Shown here in pieces: positions 23,034 through 35,289 of a stretch of DNA of 64,000 nucleotides. The DNA comes from Cryptomeria japonica (taxonomy: Eukaryota; Streptophyta; Pinopsida; Cupressales; Cupressaceae), in NCBI RefSeq assembly GCF_030272615.1, contig NW_026728909.1:124001-188000 (forward strand). Direction: 5' to 3'. Position 1 is the stretch's first letter. Each line of letters opens with the position of its first letter. The translations under genes and the position numbers were made by a program. The notes beneath the pieces are model-generated. The model did not search any database, was not told the origin of the DNA, and worked only from the letters and a program-made list of their open reading frames with translations.

Positions 23034-25096
23034 AATCTTTGGATAATCACATGGTACTCCCAGGGGGAGAAATGGAGATTGTTGGTTTTTGTATTTGGCA
23101 CTTTGATTGTTTTTCCATCTTGTGTTGCCATCAATGCCAAAGGGGGAGAGATGTCTATGGAAAAACACATTATCTTTTTGCGGAGAGATTTTGAAAAACA
23201 CATTTAAGGGATTGGTATCAGAGCTTGGTCCTCTATTTTCAAAGGCCTAACAGCTTGAGGAAGATCTTGACACCGGTAAAAATGGAAAATCTGATGAAGC
23301 AACTTGAAGGAGCTCTTACAGACTATGATGCAGAGAAATTGAAAAATATCAAATTAGAAGATGATTTAAGGGCAGCTCAGGATATCATTCAAGCACTTCA
23401 AGAAAATTTTATTGTTACAAGAAATAAGAGAAGAGAACTTTGTGAAAAACTGCAAAATGAGAATGATGAAAAGGAATCACTTAAGAATATGATAAGTAAG
23501 TTGAAACAAGAGATCATGACAACAAAAAATGAAATGTAGGATATGACTATGAGATTTTGCAAAGAGATTGAGAATAGGAAGAAGAATGAAGAAGAATTGA
23601 CCAGAAGACTAAGTGATGCAGCAAATAAGAACACAAGACTTAGCTATGAAAATGACATGTTGAAGACAGATCTGATGCATACTCAGAATGACTCAAATGA
23701 ACTGATGAGATAAAAAGAAATCTTGGAAAGAGAACTGGAAACTGCAAATCAACACAAAGAAAAATTCAAGAAAAGCTCAGAGGAACTTGGTACCTTGCTG
23801 AAGAATCAAAAACCTAAAGGTGACACTTTTGGAATTGGCTTTGAAGTTGGTGAAAGCTCTGGTACTACAAATACTCAGGATCATAGCAAACCAGTAAGGC
23901 AACCTAATGCTTATAAATTCAATGGAAAATGCTTTAATTGTAATAAGTATGGTCATAGAGAAAATGAATGTAGATCTAGGAATTATTAGAATATCAACAC
24001 ACCCACCGATCAATGTTCAAAATGCAACAAAGTTGGTCACAACTCTGAAAACTGCAGAATGAATGTGAGATGTTATGTTTGTGGAAGATTTGGACATTTA
24101 TCAAATCAATGCAGAACACAAACCGTCATAGGTTATGAGAAAGCTATTCAGAAGAATAATGTAACTTGTTATGCATGTAACAAGATTGGGCATATTGCTA
24201 AATTTTGTAGAAGTAAAGGGACACCAGTAGACAACAAAAGTGCTAGCTTGAAAGGTAAAGAAAAAGTTGAAGAGGTTAAGCAAGAATTCTCAAAACAATG
24301 GATTAGAAAAGCTGATCTAAATATTGGGAATACTTCTCCACCAATAGAACCAACCTTGCAATCCTATGGCACCGACAAGACATTATACCGGCATAGCATT
24401 ACACCAGCAAGATAGTGCACCGACATCAGCAGAACACTCTACACTGGCACCGACACAGAAGAAAGAAAGTATACCGGTACAGAGGCTGACAGGAGTTTTG
24501 TTATGTATTATTTTGTTTATTATTGTAAGTCGACCTAGCAAATTTTAAAATAACTCTTACATATAAAGGAGATCATTGTAGACATTTGTAATAATAATGT
24601 AAGAAGCAAAAAGGAAAATATTAGGCAGACCTAATGTGCGAAATATATGTCAGGGGTATATGTAAAGAACAAAGCAGGAACCGGTACTGAATCTGGCATT
24701 GAAGATGCTATTATAAAGTAGTACAAGTTATTGGATTAGTATTATCCTTATTGTAAGTTAGTGTGACTTCCCATTGAGCAGTGAGCTCTAAGCAGTTGGC
24801 CTGTCTATATGTGTAGGCCCCTATTGTAAGTAATATTCTCTTACTAGCCAGTGAGTGAATATTGTGGGTCACAAATCCCATCGAGGTTTTTCCCACACCA
24901 GGTTTCCTCATTAAACATCTTGTGTTATGGTGTACTTTTAATGTGGATATTCTTGATTTTGTTTATTGCATTATTTCTTGCATACCGGTACGCTGTCATA
25001 TTATGTGTTGCATGTTTTAACTTAAGAAATTCTTATTACCAGTTAGATTCTGATTCACCCCCCCCCCCCCTCTCAGTATCTGTGGGACCCCTAACA
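23034..25096 (+). mobile_element. Gag-only LTR-type insertion nested in copia 2
   Basis: A 2.06-kb plus-strand insertion in the minus-strand copia element. It has a PBS-like TGGTATCAGAGC at 23,213-23,224, a gag-like frame (23,282-24,415), and a right end that looks like a 3' LTR (about 24,499-25,096, ending CCCCTAACA after a poly-C run). No protease, integrase or RT is present. No full 5' LTR is visible, and the left edge starts inside sequence containing two GGGGGAGA tracts. The organisation recalls TR-GAG-type non-autonomous retrotransposons. The 95-bp flanking repeat is far longer than a normal 4-6-bp target duplication. Confidence 0.65.
23282..24415 (+). pseudogene. Gag-like protein with coiled coil and four zinc knuckles
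   Basis: One frame of 377 codons starting MENLMKQLEGALTD. Residues 1 to about 170 are Glu/Lys-rich and heptad-like, so probably coiled coil. Four CCHC knuckles of the C-x2-C-x4-H-x4-C type follow: CFNCNKYGHRENEC, CSKCNKVGHNSENC, CYVCGRFGHLSNQC and CYACNKIGHIAKFC. They would bind RNA in a retrotransposon particle. The frame is broken only by stops: TAG 23,537, TAA 23,711 and TAG 23,987, with no frameshift. The start was chosen as the first ATG after the PBS-like site. The similar gag of the surrounding copia 2 (coiled coil plus knuckle) suggests a related family. Confidence 0.75.
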
Positions 25097-25191
25097 CTAT
25101 GAACCCCCCCGAACCATATAAATCCATCCTCTCTCAAGTGCATAAGGTAGGTGACACGACTCCCAACTTGTGTCTTAAGTACTCAAAAGTG
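25097..25191. repeat. Right copy of 95-bp direct repeat
   Basis: Begins exactly after ...CCTAACA of the nested element and repeats 22,938-23,033. Here it continues into the intact minus-strand RNase H frame. Confidence 0.8.
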
Positions 25192-28100
25192 CTTACCGGC
25201 AATGGTTTGGTGAAAATGTCTACTACTTGTTCTCCAGTAGGGACATAGTCCATCTTTATTTCCTGTACTTCAACCTTCTCTCTGAGAAAATGATACTTGA
25301 TGGCTATATGCTTTGTCTTGGAATGCATCACTGGATTCTTTGATATGTTGATGGCACTCTATTTAACACACTGGATGAGAATAGGATCAGTAATGTCCAC
25401 CTGTATGTCCATGAGAGTTTGCTTCATCCAAAGTACCTGAGAGCAGCATATAGCAACATCAATGTATTCTGCTTCAACAGTTGATAAGGAGATTGAATCC
25501 TACTTCTTACTATGCCATGAGACCAACCAGTCACCTAGGAAGAATGAACCACCACTTGTGCTCTTTCAATCATCAATGCAACCTGCCCAATCAGTATCAG
25601 TGTATGTTTCCAAGATGAATTCCCCTTGTTTAGGGCACCACAATCCATAATTGAGTGTTCCTTTTAGGTACTTAATTTTTTGCTAATTGCATTCATATGT
25701 GACTGCTTTGGTTCAGTTTGAAATTGAGCCACCATGCACACTACCTACACTATATCCGGTCTAGAAGCAGTTAGATACAATAGACTGCCTATCATGGATC
25801 TATACAATGTCTGATCCACTATCAGTGATTCATCATTCTTGCTTAATTTGCTTCCAGTCACCATGGGGTACTTACCGGTTTGCAATCCTCCATTTGAAAT
25901 TTATTCAACATATCCTTTGCATACTTGGTTTGTGAGATAAAGATTCCCTTATCTTTTTGTAATATCTGCAAACCAAGGAATTATGTCAATTCGCCAAGCA
26001 TTGACATCTCAAATTCTAACTACATCTCATCAACAAATTCTTTGCAAAGAGTGTCCTTATTTCCTCCAAAGATAATGTCATCTACATACACAACCACAAT
26101 GATCTTGTGATTTCCATATTTCTTTATGTATAAATTATTGTCAGCACTCCCATTTTTGAATTCTTTCTCCTTCAAGTATTGATCTAATCTTGAATACCAT
26201 GCTCTAGGAGCTTACTTTAATCCATACAGGGCCTTCTTCAGTCAGCATGCAAAGGTTTCATCATCATGTAGAAGAAACCCTTCCGGTTGCTCCATTTACA
26301 CTTCTTCTTCCAAATTTCCTTTTAGGAAGGCAGATTTTATATCCATCTAATATACTCTATAACCCTTATAGGCAGAGAAGGCTAGAAACAATCTAATTGC
26401 TTCTAATCTAGCTACCGGTGCAAATTTTTCTTCAAAGTCAATGCCCTCTACTTGAGAGTATCCTTTGCACACAAGTCTAGCTTTATGCCTAACAATTTTA
26501 TCCTCTTCATTCATCTTATTCTGGTAGACCCATTTAGTGTCAATGATGTTCTTGTCTTCCAGTCTAGGGACTGATTCCCAAGTCTTGTTCTTCTCAACCT
26601 ATTGCAATTCTTCTTCCATGACATCCACCCATTCTTGTCTTTTGCTAGCCTCATTTAATGTGTTAGGTTCTACTTTCGTCATGAGGCAGAAGTTGACTTG
26701 TTCATCATTTCGGTCAAGTCTTATTCTAGTCTACACACCATCACTCTTATTTCCTAGAATTTGTTCTTTTGGGTGACTCAACTACACATACCAGTTGGGA
26801 GCCTTTTTGGATGCTTCTTCTGGTTCATTGTCTGACTGAGTTTCTTCACCTTCATCATCGGAATCATCATATTGGTTTACCTATGATTGACTTCCTTTGT
26901 GCATATCCTCATCAACTTTTACATGCACACTCTCAATGAATTTTCTTAGTCTTTTGTTGTATCATTTGTAGGCATTGCCGCTAGATGAGTAACCAAGGAA
27001 GATTGCTTCATCACTTCTAGAGTCAAAACTACCTAGACCATCCATATCTCTCTTGATAAAACACTTACTTCCAAATACCTTGAAGTATTTAACTGATGGC
27101 TTCCGGTCATACCACAACTCATAAAGTTTCATCTTGTTGGTTGTTCTTAGTTGAACCTAGTTCAAGGTATATGTAGCAGTATGAACAAGTTCCTTCCAAT
27201 ATGTGTCTGGCAGATTGGCCTCAATTAACATGGTTTTGACCATCTCCTTGAATGTCTTGTTCTTCCTTTCTACCACACCATTTTGTTGTGGTGTCCTAGG
27301 GGATGATAATTGCCTTCTAATTCCATGTCTTTCACAATAATCTTCAAACTCATTTGATGTGAACTCTCCACCCTAGTCTGATCTTAGACATTTTAACTTG
27401 CACCCACTTTCCTTCTCTACTATTTTCCTAAAGATCTTGAATATGTCAAATTCTTGTGATTTATCTTGCAGGAAAGTGACCCATGTCATTCTTGAATAAT
27501 CATCAATGAAAAGAATAAAATATCTTTCACTGGCGAGAGCTCTTGTCCTAGTTGGACCACATAGGTTTGTATGTACAATTTCAAGTGGTCTTGAGGTGTT
27601 GTGCTCTTTTGTCCTGAAGCTCACCTTAGTCTCCTTCCCTTTGACAATTCATCACAAAATGTGCTTACCAGTTTGATGATGAGTGGAATATTTATTACAC
27701 ACCCCTTTTTGTTTACTCCAACTAAGTTATCAAAGTTTATGTGGCCTAATCTTTGATGCCACAACCAGATTTCATCGACCTATCCCATCATGCATTGGGA
27801 CTCATAGCATTCCTTTAGATTGTAAACATTTCCATCTGTTCTCTTTCCTTCTTCCACAACCTGGCCGATACTCTCTTTCTTTATCTAGCACCTAGTAGAG
27901 TCAAAGATGAATTTATAACCTTTGTCACACATTTGATTCACACTTAGTAGATTGTGCTTTAGGCCTTCCACATAATATACATCATGTACCTTCAATTTTC
28001 CATCAACATTTAGGGTACCTTTTCCCTTTATTTTGATGGATGAGTTGTCTCTGAATCTTTTTGAACCACCATTCTAGTCTTCAAGCTTGATAAATTTATT

Positions 28101-28460
28101 TTTATCACTGGTCATGTGGTTGGAACAACCACTATCTACAACCCATAGATTTTTTCTTTCAACATCTAAAGCAGTCTACACTATCAAACTAGATTCTGCC
28201 TTTTCTTTTTCTTTCTCAACCCAAACTGATTTGGTTTCCTTCTTCTTGTTAGCTGCTATTTTGTGCTCCAGTTAAACTACAGGTTCTTGATCAGGATTTG
28301 TCTTCTTCTACTTGATCTTCCTATTTTTACAAAACTCTGCTATATGTCCAAACACTTGATAGTTATAGAATTTCACATTTTCATTTAAAGATGAATCTTT
28401 GAAATTATTGTAGGACATCGGTTTATTTTTTCCTACATTCAAAAATCTTATGACCAAATC
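25134..28460 (-). pseudogene. Copia 2 pol region (integrase, RT, RNase H), decayed
   Basis: Minus-strand pieces in order: integrase (27,373-27,624; LFIDDYSRMTWVTFLQDKSQ; then GGEF and PQQNGVVERKN), RT ([32 protein letters not shown], and YVDDIIFGG near 26,080) and RNase H ending VVDIFTKPLPVSTFEYLRHK. The first catalytic Asp of the integrase is Asn (VHTNLCGP instead of HTDLCGP). More than a dozen stops interrupt the frame, many at expected Trp or Gln codons, and frameshifts also occur. The C-terminal end is separated from the 3' LTR by the nested gag-only element. Confidence 0.85.
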
Positions 28461-28467
28461 CATTGCA

Positions 28468-30351
28468 CTAATAATAGACAACATTCATATCCCAAAGTGC
28501 ATTAAAAGGATTTTTACTTTCATAATTCATGGTGGTCTTATTGGTTAATCTACAATCAGCTATTCTATGCACAAATTTGTTACACAGGTAACAATAACCA
28601 TGAAAGTTTGGAACATACTTGTTAGGTTGCCTTGGTCCTGTAAATGAATGCCTCACCAGGGTTCTTTCTTTCATGTTGCTGACTCTGGTGAATCCTTCAT
28701 GGTCAACTCTTGCATTTCTCCTTAGATTTGTATGTCGATACATTGATTGTGTATACCAGTTTGTGTGGTGGTTTCTAATAGCATCTGCATATATCTTCTT
28801 ACAGGTATCCTTTCTTACTGTGAATGTCTTCTTTTCTTCACCTTCATTGGAAGAGGTGAATTGTATCTCCTTACTAGATGTGTCTTTTCTGTTTGAACTT
28901 TGACCTTCTTCAAATCCTAAGCCATCGGTATCTTTGGATTGCTTCTGTTTGCTCAACATCTTGTTTAAGGCTTCGGTGTTGCCTTCATATTTGCTTCTCA
29001 CTTTTATTTCTTCCTTACTTTCTTCAAGCTCCTTTCTGAGCTTTACTATTTCTGCTTCCAGATCTTGATGCTCCTTTTCCTTCTTCATCAAATCAGAGGA
29101 TGTAACTTCACATATCCTCTTGACTTATTCCAGCTGCAGTTTCAAGTTAGATATAACCTGATTGGACTCATCTAGGGATTTCTTCAAGAGACGTTGTTCC
29201 TCTACTATAGCGAGCTTGAATTTCTTGATTTCTCTTCTTGTTTTACTCAACTCCTCAAGAGAACATATAAGCTAACCTTCTAGGTCCACTTCAGCCTCAT
29301 TATCTTCTTCTTCCTTATCTTTACCATCCGGTTCATCAAGTGCCATAAAGAGATTAACTTCTCTGTCATTCTCATGGTAGTCATCTTCTGATGCACTTAC
29401 TTCATCTGAGGCATCATCTTCAATAGTGCATAGGTTGTTTTGCTTCTGGTAGCCTCTTCTTCCTTGCTGGCAGACATTCCTTTTTTTGTCTTTACCAGCA
29501 AATCTACTAAAGCTTCTTTACTCATCTCCACCAGTTTCATTTTAAGGATATTTTGTAGCAACTTGTCCAACTTTTCTACAGTTGAAACATTTGAGTGGTC
29601 ACTTTCTTTTATACTTTCTGGATCCTCTTTTGAGATTTTTGATAAAGTTTGTTACCTCTGCATCAGATTCTTCACTCGATCCTTTATAAACTACCACTTC
29701 TTTGCCCTTCTTGATGGAGTTGAATTTTGTCTCTTTCCTTGAGGATGTATCACCGGTTGTTCTCATTTCATAGGTTGTTAGTGATCCAAATAGCTCATCC
29801 ATTATAAAGATCTTCAGATCCTTGGCTTCTTCTATGGAAGATACCTTAGTATCATACTTAGGTGTGAGAGACCTAAGTACCTTCTTGACAAGAATCTCAT
29901 CTGCAATTTATTCTCCAAGTCCTTTGATGGTATTCATAGTTACATCAAATCTGTGAAGGTAGTCTGCAATATTTTTACATCCTTCATCTTGATGCCTTCA
30001 AGTTGGCCCCTAGTGCTTGCAAATTGCCCTCTTTGAGTTTTGCATCCCCTTCAAATAACCTCTGCATTTTATCCCAAGTCTCCTTGGTGGATGCATAGTG
30101 CATGACCTTGACAAACTCATTATTAGACAACCCCCGCAAGATACCATATTTATCCTTAGTATTGTTCTCATACTCCTTCTTGGCATCCAAACCAGTGGGA
30201 GGAACACTAGGGATAGTATACCCATTCTTGACAGACATCACACATCAAAACCAAGGGAGGAAATATAGGTCTCCATTCTTCTGCTCCAGAAGGCATAGTT
30301 AGACCCATCAAACATGGGATATTTTGAGGGGGCAGGCTCATTTCTTTCCAT
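28468..30351 (-). pseudogene. Copia 2 gag, extended coiled-coil type
   Basis: The start MERNEPAPSKYP at 30,351 is the first ATG after the PBS. An N-terminal gag domain follows (MFDGSNYAFWSRRMETYI, a 1-bp deletion near 30,240, then KNGYTIPSVPPTG...LRGLSNNEFVKVMHYASTKE). Next comes a long Glu/Lys-rich coiled-coil region (28,800-29,300), and finally a zinc knuckle C-YL-C-NKFV-H-RIAD-C near 28,565. A degraded first knuckle (CFNCRKVGQ) lies near 29,590. The extended gag with internal coiled coil is like SIRE-type copia elements. Stops and frameshifts make it non-functional. Confidence 0.8.
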
Positions 30352-30397
30352 TGTATTCTAAGATCATAGTCTACCCAAGCTTTAAACAATTGGGAAC

Positions 30398-30415
30398 CTA
30401 GGCTTTGATACCAAT
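30398..30415 (-). other. Primer binding site of copia element 2
   Basis: On the minus strand TTGGTATCAAAGCC follows the LTR end ...GTGTTCAACA. It is an initiator-tRNA-Met-type PBS with one mismatch. Confidence 0.75.
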
Positions 30416-32030
30416 TGTTGAACACAAAGTACCACTAAGAGGGGGTGAATCGGTTGTTCCTAAGTTCTTTTTCTTTTTAAAACAACCTTAGAATACCGGT
30501 TATTATCCTAAGCACTAAACAGTCAAATTGGTAAGACAAAAGTGGATACTAAAAGAGACAAAAACAAAAATTCAACCCACAACACCAGATGCACGAGGAA
30601 AACCCAATATGGGAAAAACCTTGGTGAGAAATGTTGTTGGAGACTACTACTCCAATCCAACCTCACAAGTGAAACAATGAATTACAAATATTTAGGGCAC
30701 CAGCCCAAGGAGCACCAACGCAAGGAGCACCAACCCCTACACCAAGCTCCAACTTAGTGATGTATATTGAAATACAATTTTGATACAGTTATAGCTTCTG
30801 GTTGCAAATGAGTTCTACAACTCTTGATCAAACAGATTTATGCTAGTTAACAGTCTTCTCTTCTTCTCTCTCAACCTAACACCACACTCAGTCACACTTG
30901 GATGCCTTCTTGACTGATTACGCCTAACTTGTTAGCTCAATTATCAGACCTGCAATTGTTTACCAGTAGTCTATCTCTGCCAATTAAACCCTCTCACTAG
31001 TTTGCCTGCTAACTCACTCTACAAATTTCTTAGAATAAATTCTAAGGAAGATGATCCTTCTCTGTTCTCAAACTCTCTTCACTCTCCTTCTTCACATTAA
31101 GCATCAGTAATTTCTATCTAGAGCTCACATATTTATAATCTTGAATTCCTGCCCAAAATCGCATTCAAACAATATCGTGTTAGGTTTTTCCTTCTCCAAC
31201 TCGATCCAAATCCGATTTTTTTTAATCTTCTTTTCTAGGAATATGAACTTCATGACATCGATCAACAACAACAAAGCTTCACATTCCAATATGCATTTTT
31301 TAAATCTGGAGATTTGCAACATGCTTTTTTGGTTTTGTCTGTCATACGCCATTAATGGCTATGTTGTTTCCTTCAGCAAATGGGTATGAAGATCAAATCT
31401 TCTTGTAGGATCACTTCAGTCACTTTCCATATTTCCTTCCTCGAGCCACAATCCTCTGGCATCATCTGTGGCTTGCGGGTTTGTCATAAAGGTTGACCTG
31501 CTTGCTGACTTGTTACATTGATGCACACTCCATCAACATGTGCAATATTTCCACTTGGCATCCAACTGTCATATTTTTTGACATCCACCTTTGCTTGGAT
31601 TTCTATGTTGGTTTGACATCCTTTGTTGACCAAGGTTGACTACCGGCTCAATTCACCTTATCGGTATGACCAACAAAAATCCTATATACCGACAATACAT
31701 CCTTCTAATAATTCATCATACCTTCTGGTTTGTCTTCATGCCATCCTCTCTGTTCTGCTCATAGGATGTTGCTATGATTCTTTTAGCATTCCTCCTCTTC
31801 ATCACAAACAAGCGACCAACCTTCATCCCAGTTTGTACTTTACCGATAATCCTGCTTTACCAGCAGATGACATAATTCACGTGTATTGGTAGCCTTCCTT
31901 CTATCTGCTCACTCACATGTGCATTTCCATCATATGTCTTTCTCTTCTTATACCGGTCACCACTTCTTTTTTACCGATGACCTTGCCAAACCAATTGACA
32001 TCAATGACAACTTAATGCCAATAATGCCCA
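30416..32030 (-). repeat. 5' LTR of copia element 2
   Basis: Pairs with 21,091-22,726. Plus-strand reading starts TGTTGAACACAAAGTACC and ends ATAATGCCCA, with one extra C compared with the partner. Divergence between the two LTRs is clearly higher than in copia 1. No target-site duplication is visible at the outer flanks. Confidence 0.88.
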
Positions 32031-32241
32031 AAGATTACCATTGTTCTTGAATTCAAAAGATTCATCAAGTTCAACCTAGTTCAAATCACTACCCATCTCC
32101 AAAAATGTAGAAGACGGATTGAGAAAGTGACAGGTCTGATGGCTATAGTGGTAAGTACCAATAAAATTGAAATCATGTTGCTTTATCCAAGAGGGAAAGG
32201 AAAAGGCAAGAATAGAAAGTACCAAAAAGGTAATCTTGGGA

Positions 32242-32720
32242 TTATGCATGCTTAATAGGTAACTCATTCAAGATCATGGCATGAGCCACAATCGAGATTT
32301 CGTGCAGGTGAGACCATATTTTAAAATTATTAACAAATGCGTTTAACCCTAGCAGCTTGTCGGCCACATAGTTTTCCTCATGCCGCATGTGGCAGAAGTT
32401 AAAGTTGCCAAGAGTACAAAGGAGAGCATGACACTTGGCGATGAGAGAGGCAGTTTTCCATTCCAGTTTAGCCACCCCATTAAGCATCATGATTGTATTT
32501 TGGGAGTCTCCTTCAACAGTGGTTCGTCTGAAACCCTTTTCCTTGGCAAAAACTAACCCATAAAAAAACCACAACAACTTCAGCCATGCTAGAGGTTTGG
32601 ACACCAAAGTTCACTACAGAAGCAAGGATGAGGCCACCATGTGAGTCTTTAATCATGCCACCACCTCCTGTCCAACTTGGGTTACCCCGAGAAGACATGT
32701 CGAAAGGAAGTGAGAATTTG
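32242..32720 (-). pseudogene. LINE RNase H domain remnant
   Basis: Two overlapping minus-strand frames joined by a frameshift near 32,600 give a plant LINE-type RNase H (RVT_3): GGGGMIKDSHGGLILASVVN, then SSMAEVV (catalytic Glu), VEGDSQNTIMML (Asp) and ENYVADKL (Asp). The first Asp is not recovered. The RT and endonuclease parts are missing upstream, where the sequence turns AT-rich. It is therefore a 3'-terminal, dead fragment. Confidence 0.7.
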
Positions 32721-33477
32721 TTGGAATGCTAAATGTTCACTCTTCTTTGTAGCAATATGAGTTTTAGTTATCCTCTCAAGTTATATTTTTCTATTAACCT
32801 CTCTTGCTATTTTTTGAAAACATTATTACAAGTAAGCTCTTCTACTAATATTGAATTTTATTTCTTTATAATTTAGTGACTTTTTTGTTAAATGCATTCT
32901 AATTTTTGTCAAAGTATTTAAAATCTTTAATAAATTTCCAGTCACCTTAAAAAAAAATTCTTATATTATTTGAATTAAAAAAAAAATTCTTGAAAATATA
33001 TGAGAAATAATTTCATTAAAGGCACTGTAATGGGTGAAAAATTAGGGTTTCCACCATAAGAAGGATGAAAACCACTCATTTTTTCTTAGGGACCAACTAC
33101 ATTCAAAAGAGGGTTAGAATATAATAGATTCAGTCACAAACTAGCAAGGATTAGGACTGAATACTAATTAGATTAAAGGGATGAATTTGTTTAACCTCTT
33201 TTGTAAGTTGAGTTTCTAAAATTAGGGTAAAATAAAAACACAGAAATAGTGAGCTACAGTCATCAAATTGAGCCATGCACCTAGATTTGAGAAATATAAG
33301 CATATTCATATCTAATCCCCAAAGGAGATCCTAAAATGTCACGACCATGGTGTCTGTCACCCTAGTCCTTTGAACTTTTAGCACACCAAAGGGAGATTGA
33401 TTACTCACTATAAATAGTTCTTATTCTAAAGATCGCAACTTCATACTTGTTTCCTACTCATAAAAGAAGGGGAAATA
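32721..33477. other. AT-rich non-coding DNA
   Basis: No gene, repeat edge or regulatory element could be supported. A 'CACTATAAATAG' TATA-like word at about 33,407 lies 70 bp before the LTR that follows, and may be coincidental. Confidence 0.3.
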
Positions 33478-34200
33478 TGTTGGGAATAGGGGTTTGCCTA
33501 AGTAAAACCCTAGTTTAGGCATTAATCTTGATTGGAATATTGCAAATACTGGAATTAATAATCAAAGGATATACCTCACATCTGCAATAACAAATAATTA
33601 TGCTTTTCTTATTGAATGTAATCACATATGTTATATGAAATGACATGGGCATGACAAAACCCTCATCACACACACATGCTTGCATATGAATGATGTAATG
33701 TTGCTCTATTATTGATGAATAAAGAATATGTTGCCTTGAAGATCTCTAGAAATGTTTGATGATGTATATTTCAATGCATGAATGCTTGATGTCGTGTGAT
33801 TATAATTTTTCCCTTTTATCCCCTATCTGTCAAAATGAGAGGGGAAAGCCTCCTTATATACTTGCCCATCGAAAAACATGTTAATTTTCTGACATAGGAT
33901 CACATGGGGCCAGGTTTCCCGCTCAAATTTGGAAATGCTCAAGGGGTTCAAAGGGGGCCCCAAATAAGGAGGACCAAGGTGTGGCACCATGGTCCCAATG
34001 AGGACAGAGGTGTCACACCCTGGTCCTACACCATTTTAGGGTCGCAACTAAGGGGCCATATGGTGTATGAAGTGAAAATAAGGCCATATTTTCATGATTA
34101 AAGCATAATTAGGTATTAATTAAGTATTGGGGTACAAACACTAAGGTGAAGGCCCAAATTGTGGACCAAATTATAGGGGATTACAATTTAGGATACTACA
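33478..34200 (-). repeat. Gypsy-type LTR with adjacent polypurine tract
   Basis: The minus strand reads TGTAGTATCCTAAATTG at the right edge and ends CCTATTCCCAACA at the left edge. Directly upstream on the minus strand is a PPT, AAAGTGGGGGCTAAA (34,201-34,215). It therefore looks like the 3' LTR of a minus-strand Ty3/gypsy element. The LTR at 43,940-45,367 also starts TGTAG, but the two are not the same sequence, so they are not a simple pair. Confidence 0.6.
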
Positions 34201-34480
34201 TTTAGCCCCCACTTTAGTGGAAGTATGAGCCTATGCAAATACTCATGGTAAAGTGATTTATTTTGTCTCATTTGTGCTTGTTGAATTTGGAGAAAGTGAC
34301 ACTTGGAGAAAAGACAAAATGTTGATTCCTTTTGCTTCTCATTGATTCGAGTGCGTTCGGAGGTTTCAGAGGCCTGCCACATATGGACCACCGGTAAGTC
34401 ATCCTTTTTGACCCCTTCTGGATTTTTGTTTCGTCATTTTTTATCATGTTTTTGAATTTTGTCACGCGAATTTAACGGTT

Positions 34481-34930
34481 TAGTGCATCAGGGTTAAATC
34501 GTAACGCATACGATAGGTTGTGTAGTGCGTAGAGTTTAACTAAGTAGGGTAGGGTCTAAGTAGATTAGGATAGCGCATTGATAGGTTAGATTAGCGCATA
34601 AAGATAGGTTACCGCATCAGGGGCATAGGGTAGCGTATTGGGTAGCACGTAGGAGAGACCTAGCGCATAGGGTTAGCCAGGGTTCACAAGGGTAGTGTAG
34701 GATAGCATGTAGGTATACCCTAGTGCATATGGTTAGGTTTGTAGCACAGGGCCAGGATAAGATAGCGCATAGGGGTTTGTCGCGCTTAGGATAGTTTAGG
34801 TGATGCATAAATAGGATAGGGTAGCGCATAGGTTCTGGCTAGCGAATAGGATGAATGGTGTAGCGCATTGAGAGGAAATGGTAGCGCATAACTAGCATTT
34901 TAGCACGTAGATAAGATTGTTTAACGCATG
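34481..34930. repeat. Degenerate TAGCGCAT motif array
   Basis: Seven exact TAGCGCAT words (34,571; 34,592; 34,661; 34,763; 34,822; 34,861; 34,882) plus many one-mismatch forms (TAGTGCAT, TAACGCAT, TAGCACGT, TAGCGTAT) recur every 15-35 bp, often followed by AGG. All are in the plus orientation. Related words form a second array at 42,757-43,036. It lies inside the predicted intron of the PMD frame. Confidence 0.7.
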
Positions 34931-35194
34931 AGGGAAAAATTTTGGTAAAGTAGGGTTTTGGATGAAGAAAGATAGGTAAGTTTTTGCCAGTTTTGTCAAG
35001 ATGGGTCCGAATTGTCAGTTTGTGTGTCTGTTGTCATTGTTTTGATAAGTTGTCCAATATGAGTTTTGATATAACTTGATTTGATTTGCATTGTTTCAAG
35101 TTGATTGTGATCGAACGTTGATATGATGTGGTTTTTGATATGGGTGTTTTGAAATGAACTTGATTTGATTTGCATTATTTCAAGTTGATATATA

Positions 35195-35289
35195 TGTGGA
35201 GCTTGAGTTGTTTTACAAGCTGATATAGTTGTGGAACTTGAGTTGTTTTACAAGCTGATATGAATGTGAAAGTTGAGTTGTTTTACAAG
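35195..35289. repeat. 35-bp minisatellite, left part
   Basis: Units of about 35 bp with the core TTGAGTTGTTTTACAAGCTG are repeated at least 2.5 times. The array stops at TTTTACAAG and resumes at about 36,377 beyond the TIR-bounded element. Confidence 0.65.

Larger units (their letters stand above)
21091..32030 (-). mobile_element. Large Ty1/copia element (copia 2), SIRE-like gag
   Basis: A minus-strand element of about 10.9 kb, of which about 2.1 kb is the nested insertion. The order 5' LTR, PBS, gag with coiled coil, pol, PPT, 3' LTR is complete. It inserted into minus-strand retroelement relics. Extensive decay shows that it is older than copia 1. Confidence 0.88.

Noticed and set aside
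34481-34930. CRISPR-like interpretation of the TAGCGCAT array
   Set aside because: Repeats are 8-10 bp, degenerate and irregularly spaced in a plant genome; no cas genes.
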